Positions 25,112 to 36,934 are shown, counted from the first letter of the stretch. The stretch: 64,000 bases of DNA from Casuarina equisetifolia (GCA_028551475.1 CM052358.1:10027938-10091937), one strand, 5' to 3'. Notes: generated by a model from the letters alone, not told the origin. Translations and numbers: made by a program.

Positions 25112-27289
25112 TCACCTAAAACAGTTTCCCAGGCGCAATCCTCTTGATCTGTCAATTGATGCCATCTTCTGAAGCATAATCTGTTCTCTAAACTTAGCAA
25201 TAAACTCACCTGCCTTCTTATCAACCTCGTCAGAGTCCTGTCCTGCATCACTGACAGATCCAGAGACATCATGACCATCTGAACTTGCTCTAAAATTTGC
25301 AGCCTCACTCTTCGAGTCTTCTTCAGCCCCCAGAGCCGCATTCTCATGAGATCCCTCCTTTCCCTTGTTATCATACTTTAAGAATGTTGGCAGTGGCACT
25401 GGGGGGGGATTGTCAAGATTTTGCTCTTTAGTGTCCATGATCAGGCCATCAAGTCCAACTTCTGTTTTATCTTTCCTCGTATAGGCTTCTTCCTGCAAAT
25501 AAGAACGAATCTTTCTGCTCTTCCCATGAACTGGGCTTTGGGATACCTCTTCGTTTTTCATCACTCCAGCAGTCAATCCACTAGCTCTAATTGTTCTCAC
25601 CGATCTTCCCCTGGATGGAGCTTTTGTAAGGCCTGCTGGATTCACGTTCAATTTCATAGAATCTTCACTACCCGATGGATCCTCTCTTCTAACCTTACTC
25701 CATTCCTTTGACTCATCTTCAGTGCTTCTACAGGCATCCCTTCTAGATATAGAACCAAGACTGTAATGCCGAGAATGGTGTCCAGTCAATGAAGTCTTGC
25801 CATTTACTGGTTTTGGTGGTGATGGTGAAGGTTTGGGAACAGCCCCATGAAAATTCTTCTTTTCTTCCAAATCTTCCACACCGGAGTTCAGTAAATCTGG
25901 GGAAATAGAGTGTGAGGGAGAGGTTGAACTACTTTGGGATGACAAAGATCCTGTGGACCTCCAAGACCGTGGTTTGAGCAACTCAAATTGAGTTTCATCA
26001 ATCGACAGAGGCCTAAAATATGAAGAGCGATTATCAGTTCGCTCTTTATCTCTCATTTCCATCCTCACAGATCTCGAACGCCATGGAATTGGGGAAGCTG
26101 GAGCAGAAGCTTCACTGAATTTCTCTTCCAAAGTCACAGACTCTAAATCTCCAAAACTACCGCTTCTACTTCTGTCAGAACTCCTAGATGAACGGCATGA
26201 TAATGGAGAAGCTGCGGCAGAAGCTTCACTGAGTTTCTCTTCCAAATTCGTAGGATCTAAATCTCCAAAACTACCAGTTCTACTCCTGGCAGAAGTCCTA
26301 GAAGAACTGTATGGTCGGGGGGAAGCTGCAGCAGAAGCTTCACCGAATTTCTCTTCCACATTCATAGGACCTACATCTCCAAAACTACCACTTCTACTTC
26401 TGTCAGAACTCCTAGATGAACTCCATGGAGTAGGGGAAGCTGCACTAGATTTCTCCTTCAAATTCATATTCATAGGTCCTAGATCTCCAAAATTCCCACT
26501 TCTACTCCCATCAGAATTCTTAGATGAACCCGAGTTCTCAGCCTCGCTTCCACTAATAAATTCAGAACCATCCGGCTTTCTCGGCCTGGATTTCAAGCTC
26601 CGAACGGGCAATCCCAATGATTTATGGTCGATTGTAGACACAGGTTTACCGCATTCATCAAAACCATAATTAGGTTGAGCCACTACAACCATAGGTTCAC
26701 CCTGATAGTAGACAGAATTCCAAGCCTGCAACCCATTATTCTGATCATACCCATGCTGGTTTTCGAAAACATTTTCAGACATCGACATGTGGGGTTTGTA
26801 CTGTTCCTCCACACCACCGTAACCATTTGGACTCGCTACAAAATCCTCACTTTCAACATGCAGAGTATTCCAACTATGACTGGCTCTCTTTTCATTAGAC
26901 CAACATGGATCTTCAAACTCATCTTCGAGACTCGAAGAAACATTAAACACCCTAGACACATAAGACTGCGAAATATCAAAACCTGAGTGAGTCTGTTCAA
27001 TGGGCGTATCAACCTTTCTCCGACAGAACAAGCCATAAGACACAGCAATGCCAATGACGAGAAGGTGAATAAGCTCCCAGAACTTGGTCAAAAAAGTCTG
27101 GTTGACAAATTCGGGAGCTTGTGAAGGGAACAGAGGGATAAGGATGAGTAACAGCACAACGAAGAGAGATTTGCAGACGACGTTCGTCAGGGACTTAGAC
27201 TTACCTTGGCATTTGGGCTTCGGTTGAACGAACGAGTTCATCTCTGAAAATGGGAATGGCGGCTTGGTGTAAGGGCTCGAATCCGCCAT
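25112..27289 (-). CDS. DUF761 family membrane-anchored, Ser-rich protein (function unknown)
   Basis: Single-exon gene of 725 residues. The C-terminus carries the DUF761 (cotton fibre protein) signature, EFIAKFREQIMLQKMASIDR. Near the N-terminus are two hydrophobic stretches, VCKSLFVVLLLILIPLFP and LIHLLVIGIAVSYGLFC, the latter followed by CRRK; this fits membrane anchoring. The middle is disordered and rich in Ser and Arg, with a roughly 38-residue tandem repeat present about four times (core RSRSGSFGD ... LEEK.SEASAAASP), encoded around 26100-26560. I chose the ATG at 27289 (MADSSPYTKPPF) because it leads into the conserved-looking N-terminus; the frame is open upstream to 27451, which would add 54 residues without clear features. 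It appears to correspond to Arabidopsis At3g60380. Its role is unknown. It is divergent from ARPC5. Confidence 0.85.
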   Translation of the reverse strand: MADSSPYTKPPFPFSEMNSFVQPKPKCQGKSKSLTNVVCKSLFVVLLLILIPLFPSQAPEFVNQTFLTKFWELIHLLVIGIAVSYGLFCRRKVDTPIEQTHSGFDISQSYVSRVFNVSSSLEDEFEDPCWSNEKRASHSWNTLHVESEDFVASPNGYGGVEEQYKPHMSMSENVFENQHGYDQNNGLQAWNSVYYQGEPMVVVAQPNYGFDECGKPVSTIDHKSLGLPVRSLKSRPRKPDGSEFISGSEAENSGSSKNSDGSRSGNFGDLGPMNMNLKEKSSAASPTPWSSSRSSDRSRSGSFGDVGPMNVEEKFGEASAAASPRPYSSSRTSARSRTGSFGDLDPTNLEEKLSEASAAASPLSCRSSRSSDRSRSGSFGDLESVTLEEKFSEASAPASPIPWRSRSVRMEMRDKERTDNRSSYFRPLSIDETQFELLKPRSWRSTGSLSSQSSSTSPSHSISPDLLNSGVEDLEEKKNFHGAVPKPSPSPPKPVNGKTSLTGHHSRHYSLGSISRRDACRSTEDESKEWSKVRREDPSGSEDSMKLNVNPAGLTKAPSRGRSVRTIRASGLTAGVMKNEEVSQSPVHGKSRKIRSYLQEEAYTRKDKTEVGLDGLIMDTKEQNLDNPPPVPLPTFLKYDNKGKEGSHENAALGAEEDSKSEAANFRASSDGHDVSGSVSDAGQDSDEVDKKAGEFIAKFREQIMLQKMASIDRSRGLRLGNCFR
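26100..26560 (-). repeat. In-frame coding tandem repeat (about 38 residues, four copies)
   Basis: The block CCAAAA (plus strand, encoding part of SFGD) recurs at about 26151, 26265, 26379 and 26487, with periods of 114, 114 and 108 bp. All periods are multiples of three, so the frame is kept. Each unit encodes an Arg/Ser segment, an SFGD motif, LEEK-like and SEASAAASP-like segments. Confidence 0.85.
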
Positions 27290-27924
27290 CCGTGAACAAG
27301 TGAGGATGCTTTGCGCTTTGGGGTTTGGGTGAAAACAGGGACGGTGAAGAAAGGAAGACTTTGCTGCTAAGCAAAAGTATATATCCGGGGTGAGGGAGAG
27401 AGAGCAAGAAGAAAAAGCGGATGACGAGACAGCAGATTTCAAAAGTGTCATTATTGTGACCGTTCGAATTGAAAGACGGAACTGGCCTTGCCCTTGTGAA
27501 TGAGCAAGGCCGTCGTCGTTTTGCCTTCCCCAACCTTAAATTCTGGAGGAGATTTAGGACCCTAAGAATTAAGAAAACAAGAATAGGGGAACCGCAAATC
27601 CATGTTTTGGGGAGCATGTAGGTTTTGTTTGCCAGCATTGGATCCTGCGCAATCAGCGTTGCATCAAAAGGCGCGATGCCAAGGCAAAAAGTCATTAAAG
27701 TAGACAGTTCCCATAAGCCTTTTTTCCTTGTTTTGTATCTTTATCCTTCCTCAAGCCACCTAATTACCAAAAACCATCCCATGAAATTGGAGCCCAGCCC
27801 AGCCCAGCCCATCTAGGGAAACGACATCGTTTGCCTGATCCATCCATTCCTTTCTCGGGAACGCATTTTCTCCCTGCTTTTGGCCCATCCGACGGAGGGG
27901 GAGGGAGAGGGAGAGGGAGAGGGA
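27290..27924. promoter_or_regulatory. Divergent promoter region of DUF761 gene and ARPC5
   Basis: Only 635 bp separate the two start codons (27289 on minus, 27925 on plus), so both promoters must lie here or overlap. The interval includes a (CAGCC)n run near 27793-27810 and a G/A-rich hexamer repeat (GGGAGA)n at about 27896-27924, directly before the ARPC5 ATG. The open frame at 27201-27695 on the minus strand crosses the promoter and is not considered coding. Confidence 0.65.
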
Positions 27925-30900
27925 ATGGCAGCGACGGAGGGATTTCTGGAAGCGGACAATGCGGAGGCCATCATAACCAGAATCGAGCACAAGTCTCGAA
28001 AGATCGAGAGTCTGCTCAAACAGTAATCGTTTTCATCTATCTTTCCTTGATTTCCAGTATTGCCTTCTCTTTTCTTACATTCAAAGCAGGACACCAACCC
28101 AGACAACAAACGAACTCTTCATTTTCTTCCTTCCTACAGGTCCAAACCAGTCGAAGCTCTCAAAACTGCTCTCGAGGGCTCGCCTCCGATGACCCGAGAC
28201 GAACGTTGCAAGGTTCTCCTCGGTCTCCTCTTTCTCTGTAGTTAGGTTTTCTCTTTTTTTCTATAGATGGTAAATGAAGGTTGAATTTCAGATTTTATGC
28301 CTGTGCTTTCTCTAAATAATGCAAAACTCAGCAGTATCGCGCCAGATACCGTTGCCAGGCTGAATTCACTGTCGAAAGGCTTAACATTCCTAAATTGCTT
28401 TCTTCTTCTTCTTCTTCTTCCTTTTTTCTGCTTTTTCTATGTATACAAATTTGAGAGTCTATGTCTGTGCCTTCTCTAAACAATGCAAAACGAAACTTGA
28501 TCACGCCAGATACCGTTGTCAGGCTGAATTCACCTTATAAAGGCTTAACATCCCTAAATTGCTTTCTTCTTCTTCTTCTTTTTTCTGCTTTTTCTAGGTA
28601 AACAAAATTGACGTTTTCCTCTTTTTACTTGTGGCAGTTTACAAACTATAATCTTCCCACTACAATTTCGTTTCGTTTGCCTACATTTACTCGGCAATCA
28701 AACGCAAAAAGTCCTCGTTTTTGTTTTAGCTGGTTTAGTTTGTTGTGAAAATGAAAAGAATTTGATGTGATTTAGGGGTTATGCAGTCGGCGAATTGGAT
28801 AGTAGTGCATAGAGCTCTAATGGCTATAAAGGATGTGGATGGGATGCTCTCTTCTCTGGATGCTGAGTACTATGATATCCTCATGAAGTGAGTCCTCAAC
28901 TATCTATTTTGTCAAAACTATTGCTTTTTAAATTTTTTGTTGAGTTTTTCCTATGCAAGTTGTGTCTTCGCCGACTGGAATTCTATATCTTGATCATACT
29001 GGTTATCTTAGATTTGGGGTTGACAGTTATGTTAGATTTCATTTTCTTCCCACATTTTCTTCACATAATACTTGAGATGCCATTGACGAGTACATAAAGT
29101 TTTCATTCCCTTTTACGTGAGCAGGTCACTAGTATTTTAGTATCCATTTTAAAAATTAAATCTAAAGGACACCAGAATATAGAATGGAAATAATATATAC
29201 TTAGGCCTTGTAGAAGAACCTCGAACTATGCTAGATTGTCCTTTGTGTTGATTAGTTGACTCATCAAGGGAATTAAATTTGACAAGAAAGAAAGAAAAAT
29301 ATCACTTTCAAGGAATTAATTATAATATACTAGGAGTATTATACCTAAGTGGTATCTGGAGTGATATGATCCTTTACCCAAAGTACCATCATACCAAACA
29401 AAATAATATCTAATAAAGTGCTATTTACAGATTTGGTTCCAGCATAACATTAAGATTTAATGAATCTGTAATGGTATTTTGATACTCTTATTATATCTTT
29501 AGAGTCAATTCAGTGGCTGTAGAACTCCTAAAGCTGCATTAACTTTAGAGTGACGTGTTGGAGTTCTCTTGCAGCGAGTTAGTGAATCTTGAAAAACAGG
29601 TAGGATGTAGGACAGACTTGAGAAAGCTGTCAAAGTGTGCTTGTGGTAGCTACTGTACATATGTGCTTGTTGTGAGTTTTAGGATATGAAGTATTATGGG
29701 GAGGAAAAAACTTTAGAGTTTGAAAAGGTTGCATCTCAGTGGCTAAAAGTTGCTGGAATTGAAAATTACACTGCTGAAGAAACTGGGGGGCAGCAAAGGT
29801 AGATCTGGGGTTAGATTGGAGGGTCATAATGAGTTCTTAATGACTGTTTGATGATATCGATTGCTGCATATATATGCATTCACAAAGTGTTGAAAGTAAC
29901 AGGAAATGAATTTTCGGTGGGTGCATCAAGGTACCTATTGGTGCCCACTCGATTTCCTTCTCCTTTTTGGTATTTCATATTCATTTTGTGGGATGTGAAT
30001 CTGCATTTTCTACCAATTTTGCTCTTTGAAGACTCTGCATCTATGATTTGGCCCATCTTTTTTACTATCATGCTCCATTAGAGTTCTCCTAGACTGCCTT
30101 TGACAAAATATTCGGACAAATTGGTCCTCAATGAATCAGCTCTTTTCCTTAAACAAAATTTCTTTCTTCCTAGTACCCTTATAGTCGTGAGTAATAAAAT
30201 ATTTCTTAAAGAAGCATGAATATCTGAGAGAATCTCCCAAAGAATTACAAACTAAGATTCGAGAAATCCAAAAAGTCAAGAAAGAAATTCTGAGAAACCC
30301 TGCCATTAACAGCACTACATCCGTGCGATGAGCATCATGAAAGGGATTTGATCAGTAGAGGCTTCAGAACCACCTCAGAAGTTCAACTGTTCCTTTTATC
30401 TCCTAACCTTCTAGACGAGGCAACAAGAAGCTGCATCCAATGAAATTGTGAATAGTTGAGAGATCAAGTAGTGGCTCCTTGGAAATATGTAGGTGGTGTT
30501 AGAAGATACTACGGTTCAGATGTGAAGAACAATAAAAATCATAGTCATAGCAGTTTTAATAATTGGAAAGTTGGAAATCATCCCACCCTATGCCAAATGC
30601 ATAATTTGTGTCACGTGTGCAACTCTGTTTATTTGCTTCTTGATATCTTTATATTATGGTGGAAGTCTGTTAATTGTAAATAAAATCTCGAATGAGTAAG
30701 AAAGGAAATTTCATGATCCTCTATCTCACTCTGAGGACTATTAAGTAATTTTAAATTAATCTTGTCCCTTTGCGTTTTAGCAGTTGTTTCGTCTGTATTG
30801 TCCATTCTCCCGTAAGAATAGGGAGCCTTGTTGGCCTTTTCTTGTTCCTTTGTACATAACACGGTTGTTAATTTTGACAAATTGAGTTTATTGGTATCAT

Positions 30901-31042
30901 TATCAGGTACTTGTATAGGGGTTTATCCACTGGAGATCGCCCAACATGCGATCAATGTCTTCGGATCCATGAAAAATTGACAGAAAGAGCTGGTTTGGGA
31001 TGCATTCTACGTTCCCTTGCTGACACTGTGAATACGGTTTAA
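27925..31042 (+). CDS. ARPC5A: Actin-related protein 2/3 complex subunit 5 (ARPC5, p16)
   Basis: Smallest subunit of the Arp2/3 complex, which nucleates branched actin filaments in the cell cortex; the Arabidopsis gene CROOKED is needed for trichome and pavement cell shape. Exons: 27925-28022, 28140-28212, 28787-28887 and 30907-31042, for 135 residues against about 132 in Arabidopsis. Conserved blocks are visible: EADNAEAIITRIEHKSRKIE, ALKTALEGSPP.TRDERCK, ANWIVVHRALMAIKDVDGML, YLYRGLSTGDRPTCDQCLR and the C-terminal ERAGLGCILRSLADTVNTV. The exon phases agree and each exon is bounded by GT-AG. Intron 3 is about 2 kb and intron 2 contains a tandem duplication. The gene is divergent from the DUF761 gene, with starts 635 bp apart. 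Confidence 0.96.
28294..28605. repeat. 164-bp tandem duplication in ARPC5 intron 2
   Basis: Copy 1 at 28294-28457 and copy 2 at 28458-28605 share GCGCCAGATACCGTTG-like, AGGCTGAATTCAC and AAAGGCTTAACAT blocks and a (CTT)n run of variable length. They are clearly diverged, so older than the duplication at 541-658. Confidence 0.85.
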
Positions 31043-32857
31043 CTTCCCCCCACCTTCCACAAGAAATGACTGTATTCAAGAATTTGTTTATCGTTGTTTG
31101 TCGTCATCCGCCGGCGCATGCATGTCAAACTGCTACTCACAATGCCGTGTCTTTTACTGTAAGAATTGACGAATATCTATGGATAGTAGGATAATTCTCT
31201 TTTGTAGATACATCAAAAGCTGTGATGACAAAAATTCTTCTTTTGTTTTATTTCATGGAGTTTCCTTTCTCGCTTTCTCCTGTTTTTTTGTTTTTCGCTT
31301 TTTTTGGCTGCCTCAGTTTCAGTTACCCATATGAGGTTATTTTTCACCATACATTGATTCAAGATCAAATCACCAACCATTCTGAATTGGTGAAAGTTTG
31401 AGTATCTGCTCGGTGAAAATCTCGAGAATTGAGATCCGCGTGAATTTTTCTTACTCATCTCTCAGATGGAAAATACTAATTTTCTCTTATTATAAATTCT
31501 ACTTTTTCACTGGGAAAGTTATCTATATAAAGTTAGTACCCAAAAAGAAAAAGTAGTTACCTTTTGCTGTAAAGTATTTATCAATGTACTAATAAAGCTT
31601 ACTTCTGTTATTTAAATAAATTAATGCATAACGGTCAAAGTTATGATCTTACAGTATTATATTTAAGACTATAAACCATTATAGTTTCTGCGTTCAGCTG
31701 AACGTTGAGTAAATGATAATGATGTAATTAGAAGTGCAAAAATGACACAATAACCACCTATTTTATATAAGATGAGAAAAAAGGGTTTAATATCAGGGAC
31801 GCCTGACCAGACTGAGCTTTCTCCACACCAGACGTATTGAAAAGAAATTAGGACTCAGCTGCAACAAAATGTCATTAAGAAAGCCTAGAAAGACTTTTTG
31901 ATCTTTGAAGAAAAATAGCGTGACAGATGAATAAACTATAACTCAAATTTATTGCCTCTGAGATTCAAACTATAGTTTATAATTTATTTAGCAACCAAAC
32001 AAAACATAGCGAAAGCAGCTTAAGAGCGAAATGTATGATAATTGGACAATGGGTCAGATGTTTGTAGTTTTCAAGACAGAAATTGATGTGCCACAAACTA
32101 TTTTTGGTGTTCTTAAGAAACGTATATTACAAGATGCTAATGCTTAATGTAATTATAATTTATTTTGTGATGAGTAAGTTGGACGTAAATTGGCTAATTA
32201 AGTTTAAATTTAATCCAATATAATGTGGGAAAGATCATCAATGATGGGACATATTGTCCCAAGGTTATAAACAAATAGAATTTTAGATGGGGCATATTGT
32301 CCAGCTTTTGGTAGCAGATTCCTTGAACTAGAAAATAACCATAGATAGTGGGTTATCAGAACACCCAGATTCTCATCCTCGTAATTAGTGCTTTAAGAAT
32401 AAGCATAAAGCAGTCAATTCCCAAATTCCACATCTCAGAACGAAAAAAAGGCCATATTCCACATAATTGGCGTTGACAATGAATAGCTGGAATCTAATCA
32501 AACCCCAATTGACAACCATTTACTCGCACAACATTAACAATTTCTTTTCATCTCGAAAGCTGTAAACTTGGACCGACCCATTCAAGATATTTCAGAAAAT
32601 ATGTATGTGCCAAGTAAAATGCATGGAAGCTTGTAGATTTTGAACGACCAGGGGATAAATAAAGTAATCAAAAAGAGACTTAAGATTTTGCTTTATCATC
32701 GTTCAAGTCAATCCCACTTGCCTTTCCTCTTCGCCACCTTTTTCCCTATCTAGACTTACACACTTCATCTTCTACACATGCCCCATGGGTTTCATTTATA
32801 ACATTATATCCCCTTTCATTCAATGACCACCATGCCCTTCCTCGACCACGTAATTTA
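31043..32857. other. Convergent spacer between ARPC5 and the HD-Zip II gene
   Basis: It holds the ARPC5 3' UTR (from 31043) and the HD-Zip II 3' UTR (up to 32857, minus strand). The open frames at 31213-31458 and 32746-33030 on the minus strand have no support as genes; the second overlaps the HD-Zip coding exon in another frame. Confidence 0.55.
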
Positions 32858-34743
32858 CTACCGTGGAGTAGGAGCGTCAAGCGGCCGATGATGGATGGGT
32901 AGCGTCGCCCACGGGTTGATGGGTACCGGCCGTTGGACATTGGGACCCATTGGGAGACGGGCTGGAGCCACGGTAGAGGAGGGGGCAGCAGAGGAGGACG
33001 AGGACGAGGATGAGACAGCCACCCGCTCACACGAAGGGCACATGGTGAGCGTGGTGGGAGGACTCATGTGCATGTAAAGCTGCGGGGAGAGCTTCAGCGC
33101 TCTAAGCTCCTGCACCTCCTTCTGCAACCGCCGGTTCTCCTCCGTCAGATTCTCGCAACACCTCTTCAAGTACTCGCAGTCCACCTCCGTCTGCTTCAAC
33201 TTGGTCCTGCAACAACCCACGCATGTCTTACCAAAAATCCATTACTGATTCGGTGGGGAGTTATTGTCGGAGTTACAGATTTGGTACTACCCACAGTTTA
33301 AAGAAAAAGCATTGATGAAAGGAAGTCATGTTTGGAAGTATCTCATTGAATGCTCAGGCATGGTACTTGTGAAAGTAAAGGCAGAGTCTTTACACTCCTT
33401 TGAATATGCCATGCCTTCTGCAGAACATTAATGAGAGACCTACCCAACTTCCTTTCTAATTCTTTCTTTTCAGTATGCCAACAATACCCCTGACTCGGTC
33501 CAGAATTATCTCACCTTGCCCTCCTGTTCTGGAACCACACCTCCACTTGTCTCGGGCTCAGGTTCAGCTGCTGTGCCAAGGCCAGCTTTTGCTTCTGAAA
33601 ACACGTCCACACCACAAACCCATGTTAGCGTTTTACCCTTATCTCACCAGCGAAATCACCAAAATTGCCACCACCACCGAACCGCGCATGCAAACATAAA
33701 AGAGTACCCTCGTGGAAACAGGAATTAACCACAACGCCACTCACCGGATTCAGAGTATTGTGCTCCTTGAAGGTCTCCTCCAGCACCAAGGACTGCTCCT
33801 TTGACAGCCTCAGCTTCTTCCTGGACATGTCGCCGCCGCCGCCGTCTTCGTCATCGCTGCCGCGGGAACACGAGGCCCTCTCCGCCTCGTTCTCCTCGCC
33901 GTTTGCCTCTCTATCGCTCCTCTTTCCACTTATGCTCGACACCGTGCTGTTCGGTGAAGAAACCCCATTTTCATCCTCGCAGTCCGCCACAGACGGCAAC
34001 CGGTTCACGTCCACCCCTCCCAGCGACGATCTCGTATCCGCGTTTCGATCTGTAAACGCGCCTCTACGTCAGTTTAGAACAAATCTTCTTCATTTAGTTC
34101 ACGTGGAGGGATTGTGATTATAAAGATATAAATGATCGTTTTTGGCTAATAGTGTTTACACTCGTAGATGTTGAATAGCGGTATCTAAACAAAGTTTCTA
34201 ATCCCTTCTTCTATGTGGTAATTTATGCAAAACTTTGTCCTAATATTCCGATTCGTCACCCGGGAAAGATAGTATTTGCACAGTCCTATACATAAACTAA
34301 GGTACATATCAGGATGGATGTGGAGAAGATTGACCTATGGATTGTTTGGGATGGCTATTCAACCGGATCTGAAAGGTGATTTATGTATGCAATCTCCTCC
34401 TCTATTCACCAAAGAGGAACCAAAAGGAAAAGGCAAATGCTGAAGCTATTGAGATAAAACTGTAGCATACCAACATATAAAAAAAGAGTCGATCTTCAAG
34501 TCCCAGATTGTTAACTTTGAAGAGGAAAACAGATAAAAAGATGAAAGCAGAAGCAGAAAGCTTACCAGGCAACTGAAACATGTCATTCCAGGGACTCTTC
34601 TTCTCATGATTCTGCACCATCTGCGAAGGCTGGTGCATGGGATTAGTTTTCGCAGAAGTGGGATTCCCAGCACACCCCAAGCTCAAACTCAACCCCAAAC
34701 CCAGCCCCAGCCCCAACCCCAACCCATCATCTTTCTCACCCAT
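32858..34743 (-). CDS. HAT3: HD-Zip class II homeobox-leucine zipper transcription factor, HAT3/ATHB4 type
   Basis: Nuclear transcription factor. HD-Zip II proteins repress targets through CAAT(C/G)ATTG sites and act in shade avoidance, auxin response and leaf polarity. Minus-strand exons: 34743-34566, 34049-33745, 33594-33515 and 33206-32858, giving 303 residues with consistent phases. From N to C: a (GL)n/LxLxL EAR-like repression motif at residues 7-22; a Ser/acidic linker with [19 protein letters not shown]; the homeodomain at about 135-191, whose third helix reads [15 protein letters not shown]; the leucine zipper with Leu201, 208, 215 and 222; and the class II hallmark CPSCE at 244-248. 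The linker [20 protein letters not shown] resembles HAT3. A poly-Ser run follows CPSCE. The start is MGEKDDG at 34743 rather than the in-frame ATG at 34770, because the EAR motif normally sits at the very N-terminus. The upstream DNA is very long and rich in G-boxes. Confidence 0.95.
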
Positions 34744-34976
34744 TTCTCCGTTCCTCCCCAGACAAGACAAACAACGAAGCTCCCTCTATCTAAACAAACC
34801 CAGGAAGCCTACCTCTTTTCCCTTTCAAAAACATGGGACTTTTCTTCTGATTCCCAGCGTTTGGATTCAGAGAAAGCAAAACGGAAAAGAAGGCTAGAAA
34901 ATGACTGAAATTTTTTGGCAGTTGTTGTGTCTCAACCTTTCTCTTTTTGCAGTACTGTGGAAAGGATGGATGGGAC

Positions 34977-34981
34977 TATAT

Positions 34982-34984
<3 letters not shown>
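34977..34984 (-). promoter_or_regulatory. TATA box of the HD-Zip II gene
   Basis: TATATATA at 34977-34984, about 235 bp upstream of the ATG at 34743, predicts transcription starting near 34945 with a leader of about 200 nt. On the minus strand a CT microsatellite (34988-35012) lies just upstream of it. Assigned by sequence and position. Confidence 0.6.

Positions 34985-34987
<3 letters not shown>

Positions 34988-35012
<25 letters not shown>
34988..35012. repeat. GA microsatellite in the HD-Zip II promoter
   Basis: An uninterrupted (GA)n run of about 25 bp sits immediately upstream of the TATA box. GA/CT tracts near plant core promoters can be bound by BPC/GAGA-binding proteins; whether this one is used is unknown. 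Confidence 0.85.
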
Positions 35013-35120
35013 TACACACACAACCGATGGGTAATGACTTGTGTCAGAAAGGCCATTGGCTCAATCATGGCATCATTGGCTTCGCTGTGGTCTAGGCTCG
35101 CTGGCTATTGACACAATACC

Positions 35121-35207
35121 GGTTAACCTTCTTAACCACGGTTTAGCCCAAAATTAACCCCGGTTAAAAATAGCATTTAACCGAGTGTTCCTTTTCATCT
35201 CGGTTAA
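35121..35207. promoter_or_regulatory. Cluster of seven GGTTAA/TTAACC GT-elements
   Basis: GGTTAA occurs at 35121-35126, 35162-35167 and 35202-35207. TTAACC occurs at 35123-35128, 35132-35137, 35154-35159 and 35177-35182. GGTTAA is the core recognised by trihelix GT factors in light-responsive promoters. The cluster lies about 380-460 bp upstream of the HD-Zip II start. Its function is inferred from motif density. Confidence 0.6.
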
Positions 35208-36204
35208 GCGTCGCGTCTGTCTATAAAGCGGCTTTCTCGGTCGTTGACCGTTGACTGGGAAGACCGAGCAGCTTCCCACCCAAGCGCGTAAATTTACGCA
35301 CTCAAAATCATAATCTTATAATGATGGTGGAGATTCATGTGGTGTCATCATTCACGTGGGACCCCTGAAACGGCCTTTTGACCAACACGCCAGCATCAAA
35401 TCACGAAGCAACCCTCGAGTGGGAAAAAAATAAATAAATAACGTTGAAGGAAAGGTTACGAAGCTGTGGCCAATCAGGCGCTCGCTTCGGGTTACCTCTA
35501 CAGGGAACATGCATTTCATCTTTAATTCCCATAAATACACTTAAACGTCATTTAATTTCCTCTGTTTCCCCACACTCCAAACTCTTACATTTATTGGTCG
35601 AAATTCCAAAACCAAACGTTTTATACTCTTTTATTTTATTTTATTTTATTTTATTCTTATATAATATAAAAATTTTACATGCTTAAGTACTTATTTATTT
35701 TATTTCCTTTTATTAACCTTACTTCTATCGGACCCAAAAGAGCAAAAAGGCAAAAGGACATAACTTGCACGCAGTCTAGTATTCAATGAAGGAGAACACG
35801 ACAGTGATAAGTATATATGTAGGAGCTTCGTCTCTAGAGTGAAATCTTCAAGGATAAGACATCCCTTTGCTTGATTTGAAAGCATTCTCAACCACAAAAT
35901 GGTTAGGATACACGACGAACAAGATACATGTGGTGTATTTAAGTTTTCGGATTTATTTTTATTTTTGTTTCTATAAACATTGGAACAACAAAAAAGACAG
36001 TATATGTTGGGTCTGTTAGAAATCAGAGATTTATTGTCTTTACATATATACGGAAGGCTGGTTTCCATGTTCGGACCGGGTCGGAGATATTGTCGTCCTT
36101 ATGCATCACATCAACTTGATTTGACACAACGAATCGGAACTTTAAACAGTCGACGCTGTTCTATCTACCCACCAAATCTTTCCCAAATCTCTTTGCGTGA
36201 GTCT

Positions 36205-36210
36205 CACGTG
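36205..36210. promoter_or_regulatory. Single G-box upstream of the HD-Zip II gene
   Basis: CACGTG at 36205-36210, about 1.47 kb upstream of the HD-Zip II start. A further single copy lies at 35353-35358 and another in HD-Zip II intron 1 at 34100-34105. Lone sites are weaker evidence than the clusters farther upstream. Confidence 0.45.
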
Positions 36211-36934
36211 GTTCTCCTCCGGACTCCTGGACAAAAAGCTCCTACACCCCCCCCCCTAATCATTGAATCGTCCTCCCCCTTCCCCATGATGCTGCACTTA
36301 TTTCCGATGCACTTCTCCACAAGCTACCATGTTTTTTCATCTTACTTTTTTAACTTTTTTTTTTAAAGTAACAGAGTCAATTGTGCGTCTGGGAATCAAT
36401 CTCATTACACCTGTTTTACTAATTTTAACGAAGTAGAATGTAGATTTACTATGATTGACAGAGAAAATGTTGACTTGGAATTTTTAAATCTATATTTAGA
36501 TGCTTTAGTTGATTGAATTAGATAACACAACACAACACAACACAACCCTACCCTGTTCCTTACAATTTTGATGGGCTAGCTCGAGAAAACCACGGCAGCC
36601 ATTGAATTTTAGTATTTGGGTATTTGACCATAATAATTAAGGCTAGATTTTATAAACTCATTGGTTAAACGCAGCCCTCCACGGCTACATGTCAAATAAA
36701 ACGGCGAATGATGAGTCTCTCTCGTCTTGGCTCGCATATCACTGGAGATTGAGTGGTGATTGACGTAAACGACGTTACGGTTTCTCATAAATTTTCTTTC
36801 TGTTTGGTCAGATACGACGGACTCGTCGTGATTTCGGGGTCGACGTGGAAAGTGTACGGCTCTTGACACTTGGAGCTCAGCTTAAGCCGCGAGGCAAGTT
36901 GGAGTTGGAGAGATTTGCGGAGACAAGGAAGAGT

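Noticed and set aside
24844..25374. 176-aa minus-strand frame overlapping the end of the DUF761 gene
   Set aside because: Shifted frame relative to the DUF761 C-terminus and no features beyond the overlap.
27290..27451. 54-residue upstream extension of the DUF761 protein
   Set aside because: Open and in frame, but composition is unlike the rest and the ATG at 27289 gives the expected N-terminus followed by membrane segments. Retained only as an alternative.
27201..27695. 164-aa minus-strand frame across the DUF761 start and promoter
   Set aside because: It is in another frame from the DUF761 protein and has no recognisable features; it would remove the promoter.
33665..34117. 150-aa plus-strand frame
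   Set aside because: It lies antisense to HD-Zip II exon 2, which encodes the recognised linker and homeodomain start.
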